Assembly: GCA_934567355.1 (NCBI GenBank)
Contig: CAKTJC010000001.1
Coordinates: 62,001 to 126,000 of the forward strand
Length of the DNA stretch: 64,000 nt
DNA from: an uncultured Oscillospiraceae bacterium
GTDB lineage: Bacteria > Bacillota > Clostridia > Oscillospirales > Oscillospiraceae
Direction: 5' to 3'
The notes under the pieces were generated by a model. The model made no database searches. It saw nothing but the letters and a program-made list of their open reading frames with translations, and had not been told where the DNA came from. Of this stretch, positions 51,793 through 59,363 are shown piece by piece (within the stretch, counting starts at the first letter, position 1; every line of letters begins with the position of its first letter). The position numbers and the translations under genes were made by a program.

Positions 51793-53040
51793 ATGCGTTT
51801 ACTGAAGCTGGAGCTGAAGCGGGTGCTCAAATCCCGCATCACGGTGATCCTGCTGCTGGCCATCCTGGCGATCAGCGCGTTTATGGCCTATATTCCCATT
51901 ACCTTTTCCTATGTGACCGTGTGGGACGAGCAGGGGGAAAAGACAACGCTGCTGGGGCTGGATGCCATTGCCTTTGACAAGCAGGTGCAGTCGGTCATTG
52001 CGGGCCCCGTCACCCCGACGCTTGTCCGGGAGGCGCTGACCGCCTATCAGGAGTACCTGGCGGAATACGGCGTGGAAACCACCCGGGATCTGCCGGACGG
52101 CGTGTATATCCGGCGGCTCTACCCCTATTCGCCTCTGTTCAAGGGCATCCGGGAGGTTTTTGCCGACCCCAAGACCGGTCTTGCTCCCTCCCTGCTGGAT
52201 GTGCAGCCGGAGCAGCTCGACGGCTATTACGATGCCATTGCCCAGCATCTTTCCGACCTGATGAAGCTGGAGCAGCCGGAGCATCCCGCCGCCCAGGCTG
52301 CGGCGGAGGGACTCTTCCGCCGGGTGCAGACCCCCTATGTTTTTTACCCCGGCTACAATTCCGACGCCATGGACTATCAGATGCTGACGGCTTTTCTGGT
52401 GCTGCTGCTGTGCGCGGTGATCACCGCCCCCGTCTTCGCATCGGACTACCAGACCGGAGCGGACGACATTCTCCGCTGCACCAAGCTGGGAAGGCTCCGG
52501 CTGGCGGTGGTAAAGATCTCCGCCGCGCTGCTGATCAGCGCCGTGGCCTTCTGTATCAGCGCGGGAATGTATCTGGTAATTTCGGACAGCCTGTATGGCT
52601 GGGCATGCACCAAAACCTCGATCCAGCTGCTGTTTTCCATTGTCAACCTGCCGAATATGAGCCTGTGGCAGCTGCAGCTCACCTGTGCCGCCGGATACCT
52701 GCTGACGCTGCTGGCAACGGTGAGCCTGACGCTACTGCTCTCCTCCCGGTTCCACAGTGTGGTCTCTGCCCTGGCCGTCTCGCTGCTGCTGTGCATCCTG
52801 CCGGGGGTCGTCTGCATCTCCCTGCCGGAGTCGATCTCAAACTGGCTTCTCACCATTCTCCCTGCCGGGGGCGCGGCGCTGCAGGGGAGCCTGCTGTATA
52901 AGCTGATCGATTTTTCCTTCCTGCACCTAGGCAAGGTCTCTGTATGGATGCCCTTTGCCATGGCGGCCGCGCTGATCGTTGAAATTCCTCTGTTCCTGTA
53001 CCTGGCGGCGCGCTCCTACTGCCGCCACAAAATCAAGTAA
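51793..53040 (+). CDS. ABC-2-type transporter permease
   Basis: 415 residues. One helix near the N-terminus (VILLLAILAISAFMAYI), an extracellular segment (about 40-190) and five C-terminal helices including FLVLLLCAVITAPVFASDYQTGA, the typical ABC-2 arrangement. Start 51793 has AAAGGAG upstream. Probably an antimicrobial-peptide or envelope-stress exporter under the ECF sigma factor; cargo unknown. Confidence 0.85.
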   Translation: MRLLKLELKRVLKSRITVILLLAILAISAFMAYIPITFSYVTVWDEQGEKTTLLGLDAIAFDKQVQSVIAGPVTPTLVREALTAYQEYLAEYGVETTRDLPDGVYIRRLYPYSPLFKGIREVFADPKTGLAPSLLDVQPEQLDGYYDAIAQHLSDLMKLEQPEHPAAQAAAEGLFRRVQTPYVFYPGYNSDAMDYQMLTAFLVLLLCAVITAPVFASDYQTGADDILRCTKLGRLRLAVVKISAALLISAVAFCISAGMYLVISDSLYGWACTKTSIQLLFSIVNLPNMSLWQLQLTCAAGYLLTLLATVSLTLLLSSRFHSVVSALAVSLLLCILPGVVCISLPESISNWLLTILPAGGAALQGSLLYKLIDFSFLHLGKVSVWMPFAMAAALIVEIPLFLYLAARSYCRHKIK

Positions 53041-53046
53041 GCATGG

Positions 53047-53089
53047 AAGCGCTCCCGTGACCCCCTGCCGGGGATCACGGGAGCGCTTT
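53047..53089. terminator. Bidirectional terminator between converging operons
   Basis: A long stem AAGCGCTCCCGTGA with its complement; on the plus strand followed by TGTTTTG. Confidence 0.75.
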
Positions 53090-53098
53090 GTTTTGTAC

Positions 53099-53710
53099 TC
53101 AGAAATTTGCTTTGATGGTGGAAATCAGAATGTCGCCTGCCACTACCCGGTCTTCCGGGGCGAAGCCGGTTTCAAAATTATCCGAATAGAGCACCTGGGC
53201 ATTGGGGGGGAATTCCTCGTCCCCTTCCCACACCAGCAGCTGCATATGGTAGCCGGGCACCAGCTCAAACTGGTATCCGGCATCGCCGTGAGGGAGCTTC
53301 ACCGCGCCCATTTTCTCGCAGGCGGCGCGGAAGGCTGCCACACGGGTGCCAAAGGTGAATGCCGCCCGGGTGAGCACCCGCCCGGTATAGGGCTGGATGT
53401 ACATCTCCCCCCAGGGCATTTCCCGGAAGGTTTTCCATTGCCCGTTCCATTTTATGTTTTTCCCTTCCAGCAGATAGCGAAGCAGGAAGGTCTGGGTGGG
53501 CAGGGGCGGCACAGCGCCGCCGTCCAGCGCCCGGATGGCATAGCCGGGATGGGCAATGGCAAAATCCCGCCCCAACAGCCGGAGGGTAAATTCCGCCCCA
53601 TCCCATTGGGTGTCCGGCAGACGGGTGCATACCGCCTGGGGATTCAGTGCGCCAAACAGTGCCTCATAGTGGGCAAAGGGTACTTCTTCTTTGTGATTTT
53701 CAATTTCCAT
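53099..53710 (-). CDS. DUF3786-like protein
   Basis: 203 residues, soluble. The family is assigned by pattern: YEALFGALNPQAVCTRLPDT, LRLLGRDFAIAHP, LRYLLEG and GYQFELVPGYHMQLLVWEGDEEFPP. DUF3786 genes often sit near corrinoid/CODH genes; here it follows acsV and the VOC gene in the same direction, so a role in corrinoid or methyl-group metabolism is inferred. No catalytic motif is recognised. It starts 13 nt after the VOC stop. Confidence 0.65.
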   Translation of the reverse strand: MEIENHKEEVPFAHYEALFGALNPQAVCTRLPDTQWDGAEFTLRLLGRDFAIAHPGYAIRALDGGAVPPLPTQTFLLRYLLEGKNIKWNGQWKTFREMPWGEMYIQPYTGRVLTRAAFTFGTRVAAFRAACEKMGAVKLPHGDAGYQFELVPGYHMQLLVWEGDEEFPPNAQVLYSDNFETGFAPEDRVVAGDILISTIKANF

Positions 53711-53723
53711 CGTTTTCTATTCC

Positions 53724-54101
53724 TTAATCGTGTAATTCCAGGGGCAGACCGTCCGGATCCCGAAAGAAGACATAATGCCCGCCGTTGGCGGTGTCCTCGT
53801 GGATTGGCTCTGTTTCAATTCCACGGGCATTCAGCCAGTCTCTGGCGGCGGTAATATCCGTCACCCGGAAGGCCAGATGCCGCAGCCCCAGTGCCTCCGG
53901 TTCGGTGACACGCTGGGGGGCGTTGGGGCGGATAAACAGCTCAATCACGGTATCTCCCAGCCGCAGCATCCGCAGACAGTCCCCCTGAGCAGGTCGCCAG
54001 GTTTCCTTTTCAATGGAAAACCCCAATTTGTTTACGTAAAAATTCAGTGCCTTTTGCTCATCCGAGGCAATAACGGCAATATGATGGGTTCCTTCCAGCA
54101 T
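53724..54101 (-). CDS. VOC-superfamily (glyoxalase I-like) protein
   Basis: 125 residues, two beta-alpha-beta-beta-beta modules. Metal-ligand-type residues: THHIAVIASD (His), ELFIRP (Glu), LRHLAFRV (His) and PLELHD (Glu). The pattern is that of the SMU1112c-like VOC group. Substrate unknown; methylglyoxal detoxification is one option. ATG 54101 has AGGAG 8 nt upstream, within the 3' end of acsV, so it is coupled. Confidence 0.85.
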   Translation of the reverse strand: MLEGTHHIAVIASDEQKALNFYVNKLGFSIEKETWRPAQGDCLRMLRLGDTVIELFIRPNAPQRVTEPEALGLRHLAFRVTDITAARDWLNARGIETEPIHEDTANGGHYVFFRDPDGLPLELHD

Positions 54102-54103
54102 GG

Positions 54104-56032
54104 TCACATCTCCTGTACACTGTGGGGGAACAGGCTGCTGTCGGTGTGGGGCAGGAAGCAGGCAGCCACGAAGGAATCCATATAGCCCGGGTGGGTGCTC
54201 AGCTCCAGATAAGTCATGTTGGTGGCGATCTCGCCCAGTTTCTGGTTTGCCTCGTCACTCATAACCATGGCGTAGGCACCGGCCAGGGAAGAGTTGCCGA
54301 TGTAATGGAACTTCTCTAACTCCACATCCGGGAACATGCCGATGTTCACGGCGTTCTTCATGTTGATGCCTGAGCCGATGCCGCCGGCCACATAAACGGT
54401 GTCAATCATCTCCACGCTCATGTCCACGCTGGAAAGCAGGGTGCGGATGGCGGAGAAGATGGCGCCCTTGGCGCGGATGAAATTGTCAATGTCCACCTCG
54501 TTGATGGAGATTTCCCGGCCCGTTTCGGACTCGTGCTCGCCTGCCAGCACAAAGCGGCCCATGCCGTGGGCATCCCGCTTCACCCGCTCGCCCTCCCGGA
54601 TGAACAGGCCCTTGGCGTTGATGATGCCGCAGCGGAACAGCTCGGAAATGATGTCGATAATGCCGGAACCGCAGATGCCCACCGGGCGCTGGCCGGGGTC
54701 ACCTACGATGCTCAGGGTGGGCTCCATGGTGTATTTGTCCAGGGTGCAGGCTTCAATGGCACCGTCGGTGGCGCGCATCCCGCAGGAGATGTCGCCGCCC
54801 TCAAAGGCGGGGCCGGCGGAGCAGGCGCAGCTCATCATAAAGTCCCGGTTGCCGAACACAATTTCACCGTTGGTGCCCAGGTCAATGAACAGGCTCATTT
54901 CGTCCTTGTCCCACAGACCGGCAGCCAGCGTACCGGCGGTAATGTCGCCGCCCACATAGGAGCCGATGTTGGGGGCAATCAAAACGGGAGCCAGGGGGTT
55001 GGCGGGCAGCTTCACGTCACCGGCCAGCAGACCTTCCCAATGGAAGAAGCTGGGGACGTAAGGCTCCATGCGCACCGGTTCGGCATCCACACCCACAAAC
55101 AGGTGATTCATGGTGGTGTTGGCACCAATGGACAGCCGCAGAATGCTCCGGGCAGAGACCTTGGCGCTGGCGCAAAGGTGAGCGATGATGGGGGAGAGGG
55201 TTTCTTTGATAATGGCATCCTGGAGCTTCTTCCGGCCACCGGACTTGCCCTGCTCAATGATGCGGTTAATCACATCCGCACCGTAGCGAATCTGGCCGTT
55301 GCCGGAGGAGCCTTTGGCGAGAATTTTGCCGGTCTGCAAATCCACCAGCACCATGGTGACGGTGGTGGTGCCAATGTCGATGGCGCAGCCTACCACGGCG
55401 GTGTCGGTGGGGGCGGTGATTTCCATGCAGCTGAAACAGCCGTCCTTTAATTCGCCCTTGACGCATACATTCCAGTTGTTTTCCCGCAGGGTGTGGGCCA
55501 TTTTCACCATGACGGCAAAGGGAATCTTCACATTCTCTACGCCGAAAGCTTCCTCAATGGCCCAGGTCAGCCGTTCTGCATCGGGCATGGTGTCTTCCAA
55601 TGTCGGCTCTGTCAGCTGCAACACGGCGCTGCGATAGCAGTTTTCAAAATGAATGCCGCTTTCTTTCAGCTGGTTCTGGCAGTTTTCAAAAATGACGATT
55701 TCCTTGGGGCTGGATAGGTCGGCGGTTTTCATCCGGGACTGGTAGGCGCTGGCAATGTCCGGCACCATCACCTTGCAGTCACCCATGACCTTGGAGCAGC
55801 AGCTCAGCCGCCAGCCGAGCTGATATTCTTCCTCGGAGATGTGGCGGCTCTGGGGGGATTCCAGTTCTCCCTCCAAAAGCTGCACCCGGCACTTGCCGCA
55901 GGAACCGTTGCCGCCGCAGGGGGCATCGATGGCCACATTCGCCCGGCGGGCAACTTCCAGAAGATTGTCCCCGGTGTTGCATTCTACAGTGACCTCGGAC
56001 GCGCCTTCAATCTGAAAAATGACTTTTGGCAT
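54104..56032 (-). CDS. acsV: Corrinoid-protein reductive activator (2Fe-2S, ASKHA)
   Basis: 642 residues. An N-terminal plant-type [2Fe-2S] domain has Cys39, Cys45, Cys48 and Cys78 (APCGGNGSCGKC, LSCC). After a linker comes an ASKHA ATPase-fold domain (DUF4445) with AIDIGTTTVTMVLVD, SIGANTTMNHLF, FIDLGTNGEIV and VYVAGGIGSGINMKN. Such proteins use ATP to reduce inactive Co(II) corrinoid back to Co(I), here most likely the AcsCD corrinoid iron-sulfur protein. Start 56032 chosen by homology; a GTG 12 nt earlier is possible. Downstream VOC and DUF3786 genes are coupled. Confidence 0.88.
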   Translation of the reverse strand: MPKVIFQIEGASEVTVECNTGDNLLEVARRANVAIDAPCGGNGSCGKCRVQLLEGELESPQSRHISEEEYQLGWRLSCCSKVMGDCKVMVPDIASAYQSRMKTADLSSPKEIVIFENCQNQLKESGIHFENCYRSAVLQLTEPTLEDTMPDAERLTWAIEEAFGVENVKIPFAVMVKMAHTLRENNWNVCVKGELKDGCFSCMEITAPTDTAVVGCAIDIGTTTVTMVLVDLQTGKILAKGSSGNGQIRYGADVINRIIEQGKSGGRKKLQDAIIKETLSPIIAHLCASAKVSARSILRLSIGANTTMNHLFVGVDAEPVRMEPYVPSFFHWEGLLAGDVKLPANPLAPVLIAPNIGSYVGGDITAGTLAAGLWDKDEMSLFIDLGTNGEIVFGNRDFMMSCACSAGPAFEGGDISCGMRATDGAIEACTLDKYTMEPTLSIVGDPGQRPVGICGSGIIDIISELFRCGIINAKGLFIREGERVKRDAHGMGRFVLAGEHESETGREISINEVDIDNFIRAKGAIFSAIRTLLSSVDMSVEMIDTVYVAGGIGSGINMKNAVNIGMFPDVELEKFHYIGNSSLAGAYAMVMSDEANQKLGEIATNMTYLELSTHPGYMDSFVAACFLPHTDSSLFPHSVQEM

Positions 56033-56140
56033 AGAAAAACCCACTTTCTCCCATGATATGATGGGAACAGTATAGCATGGATTGGGGGAAATGTCTATAG
56101 GAATCGGTATGCTTTTATCGGTTCACGGGAATAACAAAAT

Positions 56141-56164
56141 GCCCGGCGGCAGATGCCACCGGGC
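56141..56164 (-). terminator. Terminator of the YcxB-like gene
   Basis: GCCCGGTGGC / GCCGCCGGGC stem (one G-T pair), loop of 4, followed on the minus strand by ATTTTG. It separates this gene from acsV. Confidence 0.65.
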
Positions 56165-56171
56165 AAATCGC

Positions 56172-56684
56172 TTATTCGGGAATGTTCAAATCCGGGCGCT
56201 TTTCCCGGAGGAACTGCTTAAATTCCGCAAACGTGCCCTTGGTAAAGCCATCGGGGTCAATCATCAGCCCGCTTCGCCTGCCTATCATCAGCACATAGCT
56301 GTGCTTCAAATGGACAACACGGCAGAACTTGCGGTATTCCAGGGTGAAGTGGACACAGCCCTCGTCCACGTCAATTCTGTCCTCATTCACAGTAATCCTG
56401 GTTTCTGGTATGACACCGTCGTTACTCCGCTTGGATGATCGCAGGGCATTCCACGAAATGTACCAGGGAAGGAAAAAGAGCAGCAAAAACACCAGCCCGC
56501 AGAGTGTAAAGGTTTCTGCCACTTCGGCCAGGATTCCCTGGGAGGCACTGTAAAAAATCAATCCGGCAAAGAACGCCAACTCTGCAATCACGGTGGGGTA
56601 GCGGGGGCCGGTTCCGATTTTGCGGTAGAACTCCCGGAGTATTTTCTGGTTTGTGGTGTATCTGATTTCAAATCGCGGTTCCAT
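56172..56684 (-). CDS. YcxB-like membrane protein
   Basis: 170 residues: two membrane helices (about 42-85), then a C-terminal beta-rich YcxB-like domain (ITVNEDRIDVDEGCVHFTLEYRKFCRVVHLKHSYVLMIGRR). Function unknown for the family. AGGAGGA before ATG 56684. It lies between acsB and acsV but has its own terminator, and is probably incidental to the pathway. Confidence 0.7.
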   Translation of the reverse strand: MEPRFEIRYTTNQKILREFYRKIGTGPRYPTVIAELAFFAGLIFYSASQGILAEVAETFTLCGLVFLLLFFLPWYISWNALRSSKRSNDGVIPETRITVNEDRIDVDEGCVHFTLEYRKFCRVVHLKHSYVLMIGRRSGLMIDPDGFTKGTFAEFKQFLREKRPDLNIPE

Positions 56685-56711
56685 GGGTTCCTCCTGAAAG
56701 GGACTTGGCAT

Positions 56712-57029
56712 GGCGTGTGCCGTTCAATCGGGTGCCTGCAAAAATCCGGGGCTGCGGGCGGATGCTATCCGCTCTACAGCCTCAGAAATTTTTACACGTT
56801 ATTATCCGGTAAACAGCTCAAACGCAGAAGTGCAATCGTCAGATAATAGATAAGAGATGATAATGAATCGTTAAAATGCCCACGGAGAGGGGTATTCAAT
56901 TATTCTTTCTTCTCTATTCTTTAAGTCAGTGCGGTGGATGGTTTGGCGTGCAGCATCGTCACCGGGCGGGTTAGGGAACCAACGTATTAGTACAGGCTCT
57001 GTGCGCCATTGTCCGGCGGCACTGCCGCC
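56712..57029. other. Noncoding gap between acsB and the YcxB-like gene
   Basis: No supported gene, RNA or repeat was found. A short GGCGGC / GCCGCC hairpin near 57015-57029 directly follows the acsB stop on the minus strand and may aid termination. Confidence 0.4.
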
Positions 57030-59156
57030 TTACATCAGGGGCTCGAGACCCAGAACGGGGTGACCCTTTTCGGTCAGCCAGTTCAGCAGCTCCTCGCCGT
57101 CGGTGGTGATGGTTTCATCGGCAACCATATCGGTGAAATTGTCGATGCCATACAGCTCCTTGGCGGTCTTGTTCAGCCGCTCTGCCACGTCGTCCTTCAG
57201 CTCCTTGGGCATCCAAACGATACGCTCGATGCCGCCCTCGGCGGAGATGAACTTCTTGGAGGAGATGAAGTGGCGGCCATGACCCATGTAGCCGGGGGTC
57301 TGGACACCGCCGCCGGTGCAGGAGGCCAGCTCGCCGAACGTCATGCCCACAGGGGTCATGCCCTTGAATTCCCGGTTGACCACCACAACGCCCATGCTCA
57401 TGGGCTCAATGCCGCAGATACATTCAAAGCAGCCGCAGGAGGTCATGGGGTCTTCCAGCAGGGAGTACAGGGTCACGTTTTCTACCGCGCCGTGGGTTGC
57501 CTCGGCAACAGCGGCGTTGACGGAATCATAGCGACCCAGCCGCTCGTCGGTGCAGCCCTCCTTGAAGATGGGCTGGCAGGGGCCGTTGGGATTCAGCTCG
57601 TTGGTTGCCTTGGCATCCAGCCAGGACACAGCGCCGCACAGACCCAGACGCTCCGGGGTGACCACGCAGCAGTGGGCGGGGGCGAAGGACTGGCACAGGA
57701 TGCAGGTGTAGTAGCGGTCAACGGCCTCGTCGGTCATGGATGCCAGACGGTCGTCACGGGCATCATAGCGGGGCATTGCCACTTCGTCCCGGAACTTGGC
57801 GGCTTCCACGGGGTCGGTGATCAGGGTGACCTGGCACTTATCCACCACGGCATCAAACTCGTTCATGATCATGACGTACAGCACTTCGGCGAAGTCATGG
57901 ATGCGCAGACCGGCATCATAGGCGGCATTGCTCACGCGGACACGCACCTGGTTGCGCTGGCCGGTGTGCATGACACCCTCCATGTAGTTGAACCAGGCGT
58001 GGAACTTCCGCTCGATGACGGACTCAAAATCGGTCTGCATCTTCTTACCGGCAACCTCCACGAAGGTAGCCAGCGCCAAATCCTTCTGCTGGTCGAAGTC
58101 CGGCCCGATGATGGTAATCTTGTGGTCTTCGATTTCGTTCATCTCCCGCATGAGCACCAGCTCTGCGGTGGGGTTCTTGGCAGACCAGCACTCGTTGTGC
58201 ATGTCGGCCTTGCGGATGATTTCGCCCTCGAAGGCGGCGGCGAAGGCCACGGGGATGGGCAGCTCGGTGGTCTTAATCTTGATGTTGCGCAGTTCCAGGG
58301 ACTTCTTCACCGTCTCGTCATGGTTGCACACGGATTCCAGGGCACCGGGCACCTGGTTCTCGCCCAGGTCAATGTCCACCACCACGGGGAAGCCCAAGGC
58401 AATGGCACCGGCACCGGCGGAGACAACAACGGCGTCAATGGCACCGAAGGTGTTCACAAAGGCGGGCACGCGGTTCTTGGTGTAGTCCAAAAGACCTGCC
58501 AGGTCGCCGGGCTGAATGTTGCCGAAAATCAGAGCGGCACGGATTGCCACGGTGACAACATGAATCACGGCGGTGACATCATGACCCAGAGGAATGACAC
58601 GCAGCTCCAGACCCATCTTCACGCCGCCCTCGGCACACTGCTCGATGCAGTCACCCACCATAAAGGTCATGATGCCCTTAGACTGATAGTCCTTGACCAC
58701 CTTCACCACGTCGGCGGGGTTCTCGGCCTTGCCCAGAACAACGGCCACGCCGGGGATGTCGCCGGTGACCAGGGGCACGCCCAGGGAGCGGATAATGGGG
58801 TCGGGCACAAAGCCGATGCCGGACTCGTTTTCATAGGGGTTGCCGCCCTCTACATATTTCAGGCCTTCCAGAATCTCAGCGCCCACGGCGGTGGCCAGAC
58901 CGGCATTCAACGCCTGACCCAAGTCCTCCTGGTTGGTGATGAGGCTCTTGAGTACGCCCACGCAGGCGGGCAGGTCGCCCAGGGTCTTCACCTTCACGCC
59001 GGTGGCGGCGTAGATGGTGGGGAAGAAATAGGCGGTATCGGGGAAGGCAATTTCCTTGTCAGCGCCGTACTTGGCGATGGCATTGTTGACGGCGCCCTCG
59101 GTCAGCCCCGCGACAGCATTAGAGCCGCCATAGATCAGATCGGTTAATACACTCAT
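57030..59156 (-). CDS. acsB: Acetyl-CoA synthase (CO-methylating), ACS subunit
   Basis: 708 residues, full length against about 729 for the Moorella enzyme, including the N-terminal CODH-docking domain (YPDT-like FPDTAYFFPTIYAATGVKV). It makes acetyl-CoA from CO, CoA and the methyl group on the corrinoid protein. A-cluster ligands: Cys485, Cys488, Cys497 and Cys507 in CILCQSFAPAHCCVVTPERL, and Cys574-Gly-Cys576 of the distal nickel site in SCGCFEC. Start 59156 has AGGAGGAAT upstream. Downstream of the acsC-acsE fusion, with a 207-bp structured spacer between them. Confidence 0.97.
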   Translation of the reverse strand: MSVLTDLIYGGSNAVAGLTEGAVNNAIAKYGADKEIAFPDTAYFFPTIYAATGVKVKTLGDLPACVGVLKSLITNQEDLGQALNAGLATAVGAEILEGLKYVEGGNPYENESGIGFVPDPIIRSLGVPLVTGDIPGVAVVLGKAENPADVVKVVKDYQSKGIMTFMVGDCIEQCAEGGVKMGLELRVIPLGHDVTAVIHVVTVAIRAALIFGNIQPGDLAGLLDYTKNRVPAFVNTFGAIDAVVVSAGAGAIALGFPVVVDIDLGENQVPGALESVCNHDETVKKSLELRNIKIKTTELPIPVAFAAAFEGEIIRKADMHNECWSAKNPTAELVLMREMNEIEDHKITIIGPDFDQQKDLALATFVEVAGKKMQTDFESVIERKFHAWFNYMEGVMHTGQRNQVRVRVSNAAYDAGLRIHDFAEVLYVMIMNEFDAVVDKCQVTLITDPVEAAKFRDEVAMPRYDARDDRLASMTDEAVDRYYTCILCQSFAPAHCCVVTPERLGLCGAVSWLDAKATNELNPNGPCQPIFKEGCTDERLGRYDSVNAAVAEATHGAVENVTLYSLLEDPMTSCGCFECICGIEPMSMGVVVVNREFKGMTPVGMTFGELASCTGGGVQTPGYMGHGRHFISSKKFISAEGGIERIVWMPKELKDDVAERLNKTAKELYGIDNFTDMVADETITTDGEELLNWLTEKGHPVLGLEPLM

Positions 59157-59195
59157 GGATGATTCCTCCTAAAGATGAATGTGATTTACGCTTTC

Positions 59196-59312
59196 AAGCC
59201 ACTTCGGCGCAGTCCCTGTAATGAAGTGGATTGTGAAAGGGCAATCCCTGCCCCAAAAAGAGGCATCTTCCGCATTTCCCTTTCACAATCCGCCCCGAAA
59301 TGCAAAGTGGCT
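59196..59312 (-). repeat. Nested inverted repeat between acsCE and acsB
   Basis: Outer arms AGCCACTT / AAGTGGCT (59197-59204 / 59305-59312) and a 14-bp inner pair GGATTGTGAAAGGG with its complement (59228-59241 / 59278-59291). Transcribed it would form a long stem in the acs mRNA; it may also be a decayed small mobile repeat. Confidence 0.6.
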
Positions 59313-59335
59313 GGGAGGGAGATTCCCTCCCAGCC
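59309..59335 (-). terminator. Hairpin just after the acsC-acsE fusion
   Basis: 12-bp perfect stem GGCTGGGAGGGA with its complement and a 3-nt loop; the following T tract is poor. It could partly terminate or protect the upstream mRNA, lowering acsB relative to acsCD. Confidence 0.5.
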
Positions 59336-59363
59336 GGTTACGCAGGGATCAGCTTGGTACTTC

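Noticed and set aside
56712..57029. tRNA or small RNA in the acsB downstream gap
   Set aside because: No cloverleaf, T-loop motif or terminator-ended hairpin could be supported.
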